Assembly (NCBI RefSeq): GCF_003065485.1
Contig: NZ_CP026951.1
Coordinates: 2,170,001-2,234,000, forward strand
From: Salinibacterium hongtaonis
Lineage (GTDB): Bacteria > Actinomycetota > Actinomycetes > Actinomycetales > Microbacteriaceae
DNA: 64,000 nt
Direction: 5' to 3'
Every line of letters begins with the position of its first letter. Within the stretch, counting starts at the first letter, position 1. The translations under genes were made by a program, and so were the position numbers. The notes under the pieces were generated by a model. It made no database searches. It saw nothing but the letters and a program-made list of their open reading frames with translations, and was not told the DNA's origin. Positions 36,172 to 45,057 of the stretch are shown piece after piece.

Positions 36172-37689
36172 CTATAGGCCCTGGGCGAGTCGGTAGTACG
36201 CGGCGTTCCACCGCAGTTCGCGCTGAAAGTCTCGGAGAGTGGTGTGCTCGTCGATCACAAGAAGCTCGACGCCAGCGATCTCGGCAAAGTCGCGAAAGAC
36301 ATCGATGCCCACGGCGGTTGTCATAACCGTGTGGTGGGCTGCGCCGGCCGTGAGCCACGCAGCTGCGGAGGTCGCAAAGTCGGGCGCCGGTCTCCACAGT
36401 GCGTGGCCCACGGGAAGGTGTGGCATCGGTTCGTCGAGGGGCACGTTCTCGACGACATTCGCCACGAGTCTGAAGCGGTCCCGCATGTCGCTCATCGCTA
36501 CAACCACGGCGGGCCCGGGATCTGCGGTAAAGACGAGCCGCACTGGGTCTTCTCTGCCTCCGATGCCGAGCGGATGAATCTCCAGGCTCGGCGTCGACGT
36601 CGTCAGAGATGGGCTCACCTCGAGCATGTGAGCCCCGAGGATCTTCTCATCGCCCGGCACGAGGTTGTAGGTGTAGTCCTCCATCAGGCTCGCGCCGCCG
36701 GCAAGACCCGCCCCCATCACATTGGCCGTGCGCACGAGGATCGCGGTCTTCCAATCGCCCTCGGCGCCGAATCCGTATCCCTCTGCCATGAGCCTCTGCA
36801 CGGCAAGTCCTGGCAGCTGGCGAAGCGCACCCAGATCTTCAAAGCTCGTCGTGAAGGCACCGAACCCACCCGCTTCGAGAAACGATCGCAACCCGATTTC
36901 AGTCGCGGCGCCGTACCGCAGCGAGTCGTGCCGAGCGCCACCGCGGCGAAGCTCAGGCGCCACGTCATACAGTCGCTCGTACTCGGCAACGAGGGAGTCG
37001 ATGTCATCCTCCGACGCCGCGTTCACCGCCTCAGCGAGCTCGTTCACGCTCCAGGTGTTCACCTGCACACCAAAGCGCAGCTCCGCCTCGGTCTTGTCGC
37101 CCTCAGTGACAGCGACGTTGCGCATGTTGTCGCCAAAACGAGCGAGCTTGAGCGAGTGGGTGGCTGCCCATCCGGATGCTGCCCGCTGCCAGGTTGCCAC
37201 CTCGGCTATGACGCGCGGGTCGCTGACATGGCCAACCACGGTCTTGCGGGCCATCCCCAGCCGGGTCTGAATGTAACCGAACTCACGGTCGCCGTGCGCC
37301 GCCTGGTTGAGGTTCATGAAGTCGAAGTCGATGTCGGCCCACGGCAGCGCAATGTTGGCCTGCGTGTGCAGGTGAAGCAGAGGTTTGCGCAGGGCATCGA
37401 GACCTGCGATCCACATTTTGGCGGGGCTGAACGTGTGCATCCAGGCAATGAGCCCGATCACGTTGTCGTTCGCGTTCGCTTCGAGAGCCAGTCGGCGAAT
37501 CGCATCGCTGTCTTTGAGCACAGGCTTCCACACCACCGAGACGGGAACCTCGGCTGCCTCATTGAGTGCCTCGGCGATGACCCGCGACTGCACCGCGACC
37601 TGCTGGAGGGTCTCCTCGCCATAGAGGTTCTGGCTGCCGGTGACGAACCAGACCTCATAGTGGTCGAGCGAGGTGGAGAGCGCGGGCAT
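36172..37689 (-). CDS. araA: L-arabinose isomerase
   Basis: Converts L-arabinose to L-ribulose using Mn2+. The 505-residue length is normal. The metal and catalytic residues are in their conserved settings: Glu in [13 protein letters not shown] (about 306), Glu in [10 protein letters not shown] (about 333), His in GAHMLEVSP (about 350) and His in [10 protein letters not shown] (about 450). The N-terminus [14 protein letters not shown] is the family hallmark. The ATG shares one base with the araD stop (TGATG), giving translational coupling. The gene order araB-araD-araA then continues into the importer. Confidence 0.97.
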   Translation of the reverse strand: MPALSTSLDHYEVWFVTGSQNLYGEETLQQVAVQSRVIAEALNEAAEVPVSVVWKPVLKDSDAIRRLALEANANDNVIGLIAWMHTFSPAKMWIAGLDALRKPLLHLHTQANIALPWADIDFDFMNLNQAAHGDREFGYIQTRLGMARKTVVGHVSDPRVIAEVATWQRAASGWAATHSLKLARFGDNMRNVAVTEGDKTEAELRFGVQVNTWSVNELAEAVNAASEDDIDSLVAEYERLYDVAPELRRGGARHDSLRYGAATEIGLRSFLEAGGFGAFTTSFEDLGALRQLPGLAVQRLMAEGYGFGAEGDWKTAILVRTANVMGAGLAGGASLMEDYTYNLVPGDEKILGAHMLEVSPSLTTSTPSLEIHPLGIGGREDPVRLVFTADPGPAVVVAMSDMRDRFRLVANVVENVPLDEPMPHLPVGHALWRPAPDFATSAAAWLTAGAAHHTVMTTAVGIDVFRDFAEIAGVELLVIDEHTTLRDFQRELRWNAAYYRLAQGL

Positions 37690-38396
37690 CAGGCGGTTCC
37701 TTCCGTCGGCTGGCCGTAGACGTTCTGGTAGCGGTCGAAGAGCGAGTCGATCGCAGCCGGTGGAATCGGGATTGGCTCCCCCGCTTGCCGTGCAATATGC
37801 ACGGTGCGGGCAATGTCCTCGACCATGACGGCTGCCTTGACGGCATCCCGAGCATCCCGACCGATCGTGAACGGCCCATGGTTCTGCATGAGCACGGCCC
37901 GCGAGCGGTGACCGCTGAGGGTCGCCACAATTCCGCGACCGATCGAGTCGTCTCCGATGATCGCGAATGGCCCAAGGGGAATCTCGCCGCCGAACTCATC
38001 GGCCTGGGCGGTGATCACGCACGGAATGGCCTCTCCCCGCGCCGCCCACGCTGTCGCATAGGTCGAGTGCGTGTGCACGACCCCTCCAACCTCGGGCATA
38101 TTCCGATACACGTATGCATGGGCAGCGGTATCGCTCGATGGGCTGCGGTCGCTGCCGGGCGACCCTGGGATTACGGTTCCGTCGAGATCGCAGAGGATCA
38201 TGCTCTCCGCCGTGAGGTCGTCGTAGTCGACGCCGCTCGGCTTGATCACAAAGAGGTCGGCGCCGGGCACTCTGCCGCTGACGTTGCCGCCCGTCCATAC
38301 GACGAGTCCATATCGGGTGAGCTCGGAATGGAGCTTCGCCACGTCGGCCCGCACCGAGTCGATGGAGGCCTGAAACTCGGGGCTCATGCGGCTCAT
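37689..38396 (-). CDS. araD: L-ribulose-5-phosphate 4-epimerase
   Basis: Epimerises L-ribulose 5-phosphate to D-xylulose 5-phosphate, the point where the arabinose and xylose routes meet. A class II aldolase/AraD fold of 235 residues: GNVSGR and [10 protein letters not shown] bind phosphate, [11 protein letters not shown] carries zinc-binding His residues, and [10 protein letters not shown] carries the third. ATG 38396 overlaps the araB stop (ATGA); a second in-frame ATG lies nine bases later. Strongly coupled within araBDA. Confidence 0.96.
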   Translation of the reverse strand: MSRMSPEFQASIDSVRADVAKLHSELTRYGLVVWTGGNVSGRVPGADLFVIKPSGVDYDDLTAESMILCDLDGTVIPGSPGSDRSPSSDTAAHAYVYRNMPEVGGVVHTHSTYATAWAARGEAIPCVITAQADEFGGEIPLGPFAIIGDDSIGRGIVATLSGHRSRAVLMQNHGPFTIGRDARDAVKAAVMVEDIARTVHIARQAGEPIPIPPAAIDSLFDRYQNVYGQPTEGTA

Positions 38397-40084
38397 GCGG
38401 GCACCCCGACAGCCCACGCGGCCCGACGGCGCGCCTTGAGTCGCTTCATGACGTCGTTGCCGCCTCGGCCAAAGTAGTCGTGCAGCCTGGTGTACTCCGC
38501 GAACAGTTCGTCGTAAGCGTCCGCCGCAGCATCGTCGGGCGTGTAGACGTTGCGGTCGACCCGGCCCATGGCCTCTCCCGCAGATCGCACATCGGCATAC
38601 GCTCCCGCCGCCACTGCGGCATGGATAGCCGAACCGAGAGCGGGGCCTTGCTGGCTCGCGATCACCGAGATCGGCATCCGCAATACGTTGCTGTAGGTCT
38701 GCATCACGAAGGGGTTGCGGATGAGCCCGCCTGCGGCGATGAACTCACGAACGGCGATCCCGCTCGCATTGAAGGCGTCAACGATCGTGCGGGTGCCAAA
38801 GGCAGTGGCTTCGAGCAGCGCCCGGTAAATATCCTCCGGCCGAGTCGTGAGCGTCATCCCGAGCACGAGCCCGCTGAGTTCGTGGTCAACCAGCACCGAA
38901 CGGTTGCCGGAGTGCCAGTCGAGCGCGAGCAAACCGTGTCCACCGACGGGCTGATCCTGGGCCAGCTCGGTGAGGTACTCGTGGATGCTCAGGCCACGCT
39001 CGCGCGCGGCCCGATGGTAGTCAGCGGGCACCTGATTGGTCACGTACCAGGCGAAGATATCGCCGACGCCGGACTGCCCCGCCTCATACCCGTAGAGACC
39101 AGAGACAATGCCGCCGTCAACAACCCCACACATGCCCGCGACTTCGGCCAGCGCATCCGAATTCATCACGTGGCAGGTGCTCGTGCCCATGATGGCCAGC
39201 ATCTGACCGGGCTCAACAGCTTTGGCCGCCGGCGCAGTGACATGGGCATCGACGTTACCCACCGCGACGGCAATGCCCTCTGGCAGCCCCGTCCAGGCAG
39301 AAGCCTGGGCGGTGAGAGTGCCTGCAGCATCACCCAGTTGCCCAATCTCGTGGGCAACCTTCTCCTCGGCAAAGTCGGCGAAGCCGGGGTTCAGGGCGGC
39401 GAGGAACTCGCGGCTCGGGTATGCCCCGTCCTGCCAGATTCCCTTGTAGCCCGCGGTGCAGGCGTTGCGCACATAACGGCCGGTGAGCTGCCAGATAATC
39501 CAGTCTGCTGCCTCCACCCAGTGATCCATGCGGGCATAGACCTCGGGGTCTTCTTCGAGAACCTGCAAGCCTTTGGCGAACTCCCACTCGCTCGAGATCA
39601 GCCCGCCGTACCGCGGCAACCACGGTTCGCCCCGCTCTGCCGCAACCGCATTGATACGGTCGGCTTGTCCCTGCGCGGCATGGTGCTTCCACAGCTTCAC
39701 ATAGGCGTGCGGGCGGCCCTCGAAGCCGGCAACTTCGTTGAGCGGCGTGCCGTCGGCGAGCACGGGCATGGGGGTTGACGCGGTGAAGTCAGTGCCGATG
39801 CCGATTACGAACGCGGGGTCGATTCCGGCCATGGCCACGGCCTCGGGCACTGCGGTCGTGAGCACGCCCACGTAGTCGGCCGGAACCTGCAACGCCCACT
39901 CGGGATCGAGCCGCTCGCCGGTCGACGCCAAGACGGTATCCATCACGGCGTGGGGGTACTCGAAGGTGGCGGAGCCCAGTTCCTCGCCGTCGGAGACCCT
40001 GACCACGACGGCCCGGCCGCTCAGCGTTCCGAAGTCGACCCCGATGACATACGTCTCATCGGCAGCACTCTCGGATGAACTCAC
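38393..40084 (-). CDS. araB: Ribulokinase
   Basis: Phosphorylates L-ribulose with ATP. An FGGY-family kinase of 563 residues, the long form typical of AraB: YVIGVDFGTLSGRAVVV at the N-terminus, GIGTDFTASTPMPV (about 95-108), MGTSTCHVMNS and GGLIRNPFVMQTYS in the C-terminal domain. GTG 40084 follows AAGGAG at seven bases. It is the first gene of the seven-gene arabinose operon, with its promoter and operator at 40161-40216. Confidence 0.97.
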   Translation of the reverse strand: MSSSESAADETYVIGVDFGTLSGRAVVVRVSDGEELGSATFEYPHAVMDTVLASTGERLDPEWALQVPADYVGVLTTAVPEAVAMAGIDPAFVIGIGTDFTASTPMPVLADGTPLNEVAGFEGRPHAYVKLWKHHAAQGQADRINAVAAERGEPWLPRYGGLISSEWEFAKGLQVLEEDPEVYARMDHWVEAADWIIWQLTGRYVRNACTAGYKGIWQDGAYPSREFLAALNPGFADFAEEKVAHEIGQLGDAAGTLTAQASAWTGLPEGIAVAVGNVDAHVTAPAAKAVEPGQMLAIMGTSTCHVMNSDALAEVAGMCGVVDGGIVSGLYGYEAGQSGVGDIFAWYVTNQVPADYHRAARERGLSIHEYLTELAQDQPVGGHGLLALDWHSGNRSVLVDHELSGLVLGMTLTTRPEDIYRALLEATAFGTRTIVDAFNASGIAVREFIAAGGLIRNPFVMQTYSNVLRMPISVIASQQGPALGSAIHAAVAAGAYADVRSAGEAMGRVDRNVYTPDDAAADAYDELFAEYTRLHDYFGRGGNDVMKRLKARRRAAWAVGVPA

Positions 40085-40271
40085 CGGGCGACTCCTTCGT
40101 CAGCGGATCAGTCCCCGCTCCGTCGGCTCCCATCCTGAGGATGCGGCGTCGAGGCGGCTAGATGTGACCGTTCACATCAGGCGACATGCTACCCCCATTT
40201 GCGGGAGTGCTGTCAAGGCCTCTAGAAGATACGTGACCGAATCCATATCAAGGCGTACGCATACTCCAGCG
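40085..40271 (-). promoter_or_regulatory. araB promoter region with LacI-type operator
   Basis: On the minus strand a consensus TTGACA (40211-40216) is followed by TAGCAT (40186-40191) with an unusually long 19-bp spacer. The operator, reading GATGTGACCGTTCACATC on the plus strand (40161-40178), lies about ten bases beyond the predicted start site and nearly matches the site in front of the regulator gene at 41302-41319. Confidence 0.7.
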
Positions 40272-41282
40272 CTATCGCGAAGGCGGGGCAGTCGAACTCC
40301 GCACGATCAACTCGGGAGCAATCTGGTCGTGCCGGGCATCCGTCGATCCCGTTATCTCGTCAAGCAGAATGGCCAGGGCCCTGCGGCCGATCTCGGCAAA
40401 GTCCTGACGAACGGTCGTCAACGGTGGCCACAAGTGCGCGGCATCCGGAATATCGTCGAAACCCACGACGCTCACGTCCTGCGGCACTCGAACTCCGCCC
40501 TCATGCAGCGCGTGCATGAGCCCCAGCGCCATCTGATCGTTGGCGCAGAACACGGCAGTGAAGTCGGGATGCCGCAGCAACTCCCTGCCCGCATGGTGGC
40601 CGAACGCCGCGGTCCAGTCACCCAGGATGGGCGGGCGCGTCGTGAGGTCCGCCTCGTTGATCTCGTGCAGGAACCCTCGCATGCGAGCATCTGCCTCGAT
40701 CCAGTCCTGCGGCCCGGCAACGTGCTCAATCTCCTGGTGGCCCAGATCGATCAGGTGGCGGGTGGCAAGGCGTCCCCCAGCGAACTGGTCGACCGACATG
40801 CTGCGACTGGTGTCTCGCTGCGTGGAGTCGAGGGTTACGAAAGGGATCGTGAGGTTCATGTCGGCGATGGCATCGAATACCCGCACCTGGGGAGCGATGA
40901 TGACGATGGCCTCCACAGCCTGCTGCCTGAGAGAGTCGAGGCTGCTGCGAATCGACTCATAGTCGCTGGAGGTATTGGTAATCATCACGCGGTAATCCGC
41001 CTGCCGCGCTGCCAGCTCAATAGCGTGAACGCTCGTCGTTGGCCCATAGTGCGCAGTGTCGCCCGAGAGCACGCCGATGGTTCGGCTGCGGTTGGTAACA
41101 AGGGCCCTGGCCGCCTGGTTGGGCTGAAACCCGATCTGCTCGATGACGTCGAGCACACGCTCTTTGGTGCTCGGCCGAATGTTGGGCGACTCGTTCAGTA
41201 CCCGAGAAACGGTCTGGTACGACACTCCCGCGAGCTTTGCGACGTCCCGAATGTTCGGGGCGCGAACCTTCTCCGGTTCCAT
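40272..41282 (-). CDS. LacI-family arabinose operon repressor (AraR-like, inferred)
   Basis: A 336-residue repressor with helix-turn-helix PNIRDVAKLAGVSYQTVSRV (about 9-28), hinge FQPNQAARALVTNRSRTIGV, and a sensor domain ending SVVGFDDIPDAAHLWPPLTTV. ATG 41282 is chosen because GGTGGA precedes it; a TTG 21 bases upstream would lie inside the operator. It is transcribed in the same direction as araB, 187 bases ahead of it. Near-identical 18-bp palindromes before its own gene and before araB argue for autoregulation and control of the operon. The effector is probably L-arabinose. Confidence 0.88.
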   Translation of the reverse strand: MEPEKVRAPNIRDVAKLAGVSYQTVSRVLNESPNIRPSTKERVLDVIEQIGFQPNQAARALVTNRSRTIGVLSGDTAHYGPTTSVHAIELAARQADYRVMITNTSSDYESIRSSLDSLRQQAVEAIVIIAPQVRVFDAIADMNLTIPFVTLDSTQRDTSRSMSVDQFAGGRLATRHLIDLGHQEIEHVAGPQDWIEADARMRGFLHEINEADLTTRPPILGDWTAAFGHHAGRELLRHPDFTAVFCANDQMALGLMHALHEGGVRVPQDVSVVGFDDIPDAAHLWPPLTTVRQDFAEIGRRALAILLDEITGSTDARHDQIAPELIVRSSTAPPSR

Positions 41283-41301
41283 CGATTCCACCAAGCCTGT
41301 C

Positions 41302-41319
41302 AATGTGTACGTTCACATT
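41302..41319. promoter_or_regulatory. Autoregulatory operator of the araR-like gene
   Basis: AATGTGTACGTTCACATT, an imperfect palindrome with central CG. It shares ATGTG-nnCGTTCACAT with the araB operator. It ends 20 bases before the regulator's ATG. Confidence 0.7.
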
Positions 41320-41403
41320 CTGCGGGACGCATCCATTATGCACGGGCGAAGCATGTGCGGCGTGCGCGTCTGCCGCTCGCCGGCCACGCGCCCGATTCTC
41401 CCG

Positions 41404-41462
41404 CCGAGACTACGCAAATCGCGCCGAAACCCGCCTCGCTAGAGCAAATTGCGCAGTCTCGG
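41404..41462. repeat. Imperfect inverted repeat in intergenic DNA
   Basis: Arms CCGAGACTACGCAAATCGC (41404-41422) and GCAAATTGCGCAGTCTCGG (41444-41462) pair almost fully around a 21-base centre. The 288-bp gap 41283-41570 otherwise holds only GC-rich DNA with a GCGCGCGCGC tract near 41490 and no gene. Confidence 0.6.
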
Positions 41463-41570
41463 CGCAGGAGGGAGCGCGCACGGCACGAGCGCGCGCGCTA
41501 GCCACACGGGCAAGGCATGCGCGGGCATGCGCATTTGCCCGGACGCGGCTGCGCGAGTTTGGACCGCAGG

Positions 41571-42716
41571 CTACGCCCGGTCGAGCGCCGCCGTGATGTC
41601 GCCGAGCAGGTCATCGATGCCCTCGATGCCCACCGACAGGCGGATCACATTCTCGGGCACAGCAAGCTCCGTGCCCTTGACCGAGGCGTGAGTCATCTCG
41701 GTCGGGTACCCGATGAGCGACTCCACACCACCGAGCGACTCGGCCAGCTGAAAGACCTCCGTGCCCTCGGCGACGCGCTTGGCTGCCTCAGGGCCGCCCT
41801 TGAGCGCCAGCGACAGCATGCCGCCGAAGTCGCTCATCTGGCGAGCGGCGATCTCGTGGCCGGGATGCGATTCAAGGCCCGGGTAGTAGACACGCTCGAT
41901 TGCCGGGTGGCTTTCGACAGTTGCGGCAATCGTGTGCGCGTTGGACGAGTGGCGATCCATGCGCACGGCGAGCGTCTTGATGCCGCGCACCGTAAGCCAG
42001 GCCTCCATGGGGGCCGAAATAGCCCCCGCGCCGAACTGCAAGAAAGCAACCTTCTCGGCAATCTCCTCGTCGCTCAGCACGACGGCGCCGCCGATCACAT
42101 CGGAGTGGCCGCCGAGGTACTTGGTCGTCGAGTGCACCACAACATCGGCGCCCAGAGCGAGGGGCTGCTGCAGGTAGGGAGTCGCGAACGTGTTGTCGAC
42201 GACGACGATCGCTCCGGCCTCGTGGCCGATCGCCACAAGCGCGGCGATATCGGTGATCTTCATGAGCGGGTTGCTCGGCGTCTCAAGCCAGAGCACGCGG
42301 GTGACGCCGGGGCGAATCGCGGCGCGCACCGCATCTGCATTGCTCATCTCAACGGTCGAAAGCTCGACACCCCACGGCACGTGAAGGCGGTTGACGAGCC
42401 GGTGCGTGCCACCGTAGACGTCGTTGCCCATGAGCACGTGATCGCCGGGGGCGAGGATGGCGCGGAGAAGAGCGTCCTCAGCGGCGAGGCCGGAGGCAAA
42501 GCTGTAGGCGTGCGTTCCCCCTTCAAGCGAGGCGAGCAAGGTCTGCAGCGAGTCACGCGTGGGGTTGCCGCCGCGCGCATACTCGTAGCCGCCGCGAAAC
42601 CCGCCGATGCCGTCCTGCACGAACGTGGAGCTCATGTAGATCGGCGGAACGACGGCACCCGTCGTGGGGTCGAACTCCTGGCCTGCATGAATAGCCCTGG
42701 TGCTGAAGTCGCTCAT
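41571..42716 (-). CDS. metB: Cystathionine gamma-synthase/lyase family PLP enzyme
   Basis: A Cys/Met-metabolism PLP enzyme of 381 residues. The PLP lysine is Lys199 in HSTTKYLGGHSDVIGG, with YEYARGGNPTR (about 45-55) and ASGLAAEDALL (about 75-85) lining the cofactor. Sequence details (MSSTFVQDG, SLGGVESLIGYPTEMTHAS) fit MetB of actinobacteria, which can also act as cystathionine gamma-lyase. Lying 73 bases downstream of cbs in the same direction, it may work in reverse transsulfuration, making cysteine from cystathionine. AAAGGA precedes the ATG. The direction of flux cannot be told. Confidence 0.93.
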   Translation of the reverse strand: MSDFSTRAIHAGQEFDPTTGAVVPPIYMSSTFVQDGIGGFRGGYEYARGGNPTRDSLQTLLASLEGGTHAYSFASGLAAEDALLRAILAPGDHVLMGNDVYGGTHRLVNRLHVPWGVELSTVEMSNADAVRAAIRPGVTRVLWLETPSNPLMKITDIAALVAIGHEAGAIVVVDNTFATPYLQQPLALGADVVVHSTTKYLGGHSDVIGGAVVLSDEEIAEKVAFLQFGAGAISAPMEAWLTVRGIKTLAVRMDRHSSNAHTIAATVESHPAIERVYYPGLESHPGHEIAARQMSDFGGMLSLALKGGPEAAKRVAEGTEVFQLAESLGGVESLIGYPTEMTHASVKGTELAVPENVIRLSVGIEGIDDLLGDITAALDRA

Positions 42717-42789
42717 CGTGGTTCCTTTGGTTCGTGAAGCTGGGGTGACGCGCGCTACGAGGAGCTAGCTAGCTGCTCGCTATTGCGAA

Positions 42790-44151
42790 TTACTTGCTGA
42801 GATGCGCGAGCACGTTGCGGCGGGTGACGAGGCCCACGGGGTGGCCGTCGTTCATCACCATGAGAACGGGGCTGCCGGATGCCGCAAAGGCTTCGCGGGC
42901 AACCTCGGTCGAGCTAGACAGGCCAACGAGTGGCAGCCGCTCGCTCAGGTGCTCCGATACGGCGTCGTCGAGCACGGCGTCGTCAACGGCGACGGCGTCG
43001 AGGAGCGCGTCTTCGCTGACCGATCCGAGGACCTCGCCGAGCACGGCGGGAAGCTCGCCCGCGAGCACGGGAAGGCGCCCGAGGGCGTGATCGGCGAGCG
43101 CCGCGATGGCATCCCGCACGGTCGAGTCTGGGCGCACATGAGGGATCGCCGCCGCGTCGGCCGTGACGATCTCCGCGAGCGGGGTGCCTTCGCCTGCGGC
43201 GATGAACCCGTGCGATGCCATCCAGGTGTCGCTGAATACCTTGCCGAGGTAGCCGCGTCCGCCGTCGGGCAGCAGAACGACGACGACGTCGTCGGGCCCG
43301 AGACCCTTGGCCGCCTTAAGGGCGGAGACGACGGCCATGCCGCTGGATCCGCCGACGAGCAGGCCCTCTTCGAGCGCGAGGCGACGAGTCATATCGAAGG
43401 CCTCGGCATCCGAAACCATGATGATGTCGTCAACGACCGTGGGGTCGTAGGCGGTGGGCCAGAAGTCTTCGCCAACACCCTCGATGAGGTAAGGGCGGCC
43501 CGTGCCACCGGAATACACGGAGCCTTCAGGGTCGGAGCCGACAACGCGCACCGCTCCGTTGCTGGCCTCTTTGAGGTACTTTCCCGTGCCGCTGATCGTT
43601 CCGCCGGTTCCGACGCCCGCGACAAAGACCGTGAGCTTGGCATCAGTGTCGCGCCAAATCTCAGGACCCGTTGTCTCGTAGTGGCTGAGCGGGCCATTGA
43701 GGTTCGCGTACTGGTTGGGCTTGAAGGCGCCAGGAATCTCGCGCGCAAGGCGGTCGGAGACCGAGTAGTACGACTCCGGGCTGTCGGGCGCCACGGAGGT
43801 GGGGGTCACGACGACCTCTGCCCCGTAGGCGCGCAGAACGTTGCGCTTGTCTTCGCTCACCTTGTCGGGGCACACGAAAACGCAGCGGTAGCCGCGCTGC
43901 TGGGCGACGAGCGCGAGGCCGACACCCGTGTTGCCCGATGTGGGCTCGACGATGGTTCCACCCGGCTTCAGGTCGCCGCTCGCCTCTGCGGCGTCGATGA
44001 TCTTGGTCGCAATGCGATCCTTCGAGGAGCCACCGGGGTTGAGGTATTCGACCTTGACAAGCACGGTCGCCGAAATCCCCTCCGTGACCTTGTTGAGCTT
44101 AACGAGGGGCGTGTTTCCGACCAGATCCAGGACGGTATTTGCATACTTCAT
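42790..44151 (-). CDS. cbs: Cystathionine beta-synthase
   Basis: Condenses serine and homocysteine to cystathionine with PLP. The PLP lysine is Lys44 in NPGGSSKDRIA, the phosphate loop is GTGGTISGTG, and the substrate loop is TSGNTG. A tandem CBS-domain (Bateman) module fills about residues 335-453, which separates it from plain cysteine synthases; its adenosyl-ligand response here is unknown. ATG 44151 is preferred to a GTG nine bases upstream because the N-terminus MKYANTVLDLVGNTPLV matches the family. It probably forms an operon with metB. Confidence 0.94.
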   Translation of the reverse strand: MKYANTVLDLVGNTPLVKLNKVTEGISATVLVKVEYLNPGGSSKDRIATKIIDAAEASGDLKPGGTIVEPTSGNTGVGLALVAQQRGYRCVFVCPDKVSEDKRNVLRAYGAEVVVTPTSVAPDSPESYYSVSDRLAREIPGAFKPNQYANLNGPLSHYETTGPEIWRDTDAKLTVFVAGVGTGGTISGTGKYLKEASNGAVRVVGSDPEGSVYSGGTGRPYLIEGVGEDFWPTAYDPTVVDDIIMVSDAEAFDMTRRLALEEGLLVGGSSGMAVVSALKAAKGLGPDDVVVVLLPDGGRGYLGKVFSDTWMASHGFIAAGEGTPLAEIVTADAAAIPHVRPDSTVRDAIAALADHALGRLPVLAGELPAVLGEVLGSVSEDALLDAVAVDDAVLDDAVSEHLSERLPLVGLSSSTEVAREAFAASGSPVLMVMNDGHPVGLVTRRNVLAHLSK

Positions 44152-44346
44152 GGTGGGCACAATCTATCAGCGGGGCCCGACAGCGGCGACAGCCGGGCAG
44201 AAACCCCAAGGTGGAGTCGAAACCGCGCAAGGGGAATAGTGGATGCGTTTACACACTTCTTGCAGATCGACTCTTCTAAGCTATGGGAGATTCATGGGTT
44301 ACAGCAGCCCACCCTCTCTTGCCGCACTACTGACAGGACACCATCC

Positions 44347-45057
44347 GTGCCATCCCGCGACACCGACTCCCCTGCCGACGAGCAGGTCGTCCCGCCCTCT
44401 GCCAAGAAGCTCACCGTTAAGCAGGAGCGCGAACAGCGTCGCCTGGAGAAGGTCGAGAAGTTCAAGAAGGAGCAGGCGAGGGCCAAGCGCAACCGCATCG
44501 TTGCGATCACTCTGAGCTCGGTTGCCGCCGTGGCCGTTGTCGCGATCATCGTGGCCATCGTCGTTTCGAGTGCTGTGCCCAAGCGCGACCCTGCGGATAT
44601 CGCAATCGACGGTGTGCAGACGTGGGAAGACATCGACTACACCCACGTGCAGGGCGTCGTCGACTACGAGAACGAATTCGACATGAATCCGCCCGCGGGC
44701 GGCAGCCACAACCAGGCATGGCTTAACTGTGGCATCTACGAAGAGCCGCAGCAGCCCGAGTACGCCGTCCACTCGCTCGAGCACGGCGCCGTATGGGTGA
44801 CGTACAACCCCGATAGCGTTTCGGGCGATGACCTCACCACCCTGCGCGATTCGTTGCCCTCCTCCTACGTAGTCCTCTCCCCGTACCCGGGCCTTGATGC
44901 CCCGGTCGTCGCCTCTGCGTGGGGTGCCCAGGTCAAGCTCGACGGCGTCGACGACACTCGTCTCGCCGACTTCGTGGAGAAGTACTGGCAAGCCGGTGAC
45001 GTTCCGGAGCCCGGAGCCAGCTGCGTCGGAGCAATCGATGGCCCAGGAAAGCTCTAA
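44347..45057 (+). CDS. DUF3105 membrane-anchored protein
   Basis: A 236-residue protein: a basic, coiled-coil-like cytoplasmic N-terminus (KQEREQRRLEKVEKFKKEQA, about 25-44), one membrane helix (about 51-75), and an extracytoplasmic DUF3105 domain with GGSHNQAWLNCGIYEEPQ, HSLEHGAVWVTYNP and SPYPGLDAPVVASAWG. The conserved His, Cys and Glu residues suggest a metal or redox role, but no function is established. GTG 44347 has AGGA eight bases upstream. Its last 20 bases overlap the DUF305 gene, so the pair is coupled. The start could be further upstream. Confidence 0.82.
   Translation: MPSRDTDSPADEQVVPPSAKKLTVKQEREQRRLEKVEKFKKEQARAKRNRIVAITLSSVAAVAVVAIIVAIVVSSAVPKRDPADIAIDGVQTWEDIDYTHVQGVVDYENEFDMNPPAGGSHNQAWLNCGIYEEPQQPEYAVHSLEHGAVWVTYNPDSVSGDDLTTLRDSLPSSYVVLSPYPGLDAPVVASAWGAQVKLDGVDDTRLADFVEKYWQAGDVPEPGASCVGAIDGPGKL

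Noticed and set aside
34695-37719. Two long plus-strand frames (543 and 491 codons) opposite the chvE genes and araA
   Set aside because: Antisense shadows of chvE paralogues and araA; no recognisable protein.
41480-41500. GCGCGCGCGC tract as possible Z-DNA or origin element
   Set aside because: Short alternating tract in high-GC DNA; no DnaA boxes or other origin features nearby.
42763-42774. AGCTAGCTAGCT palindrome between cbs and metB
   Set aside because: Simple self-complementary repeat, too short and common to assign as an operator or attenuator.
42802-44346. An upstream in-frame extension of the DUF3105 gene by about 515 codons
   Set aside because: It lies antisense to cbs, and the extension has no family resemblance; the GTG at 44347 with its ribosome site is the sensible start.
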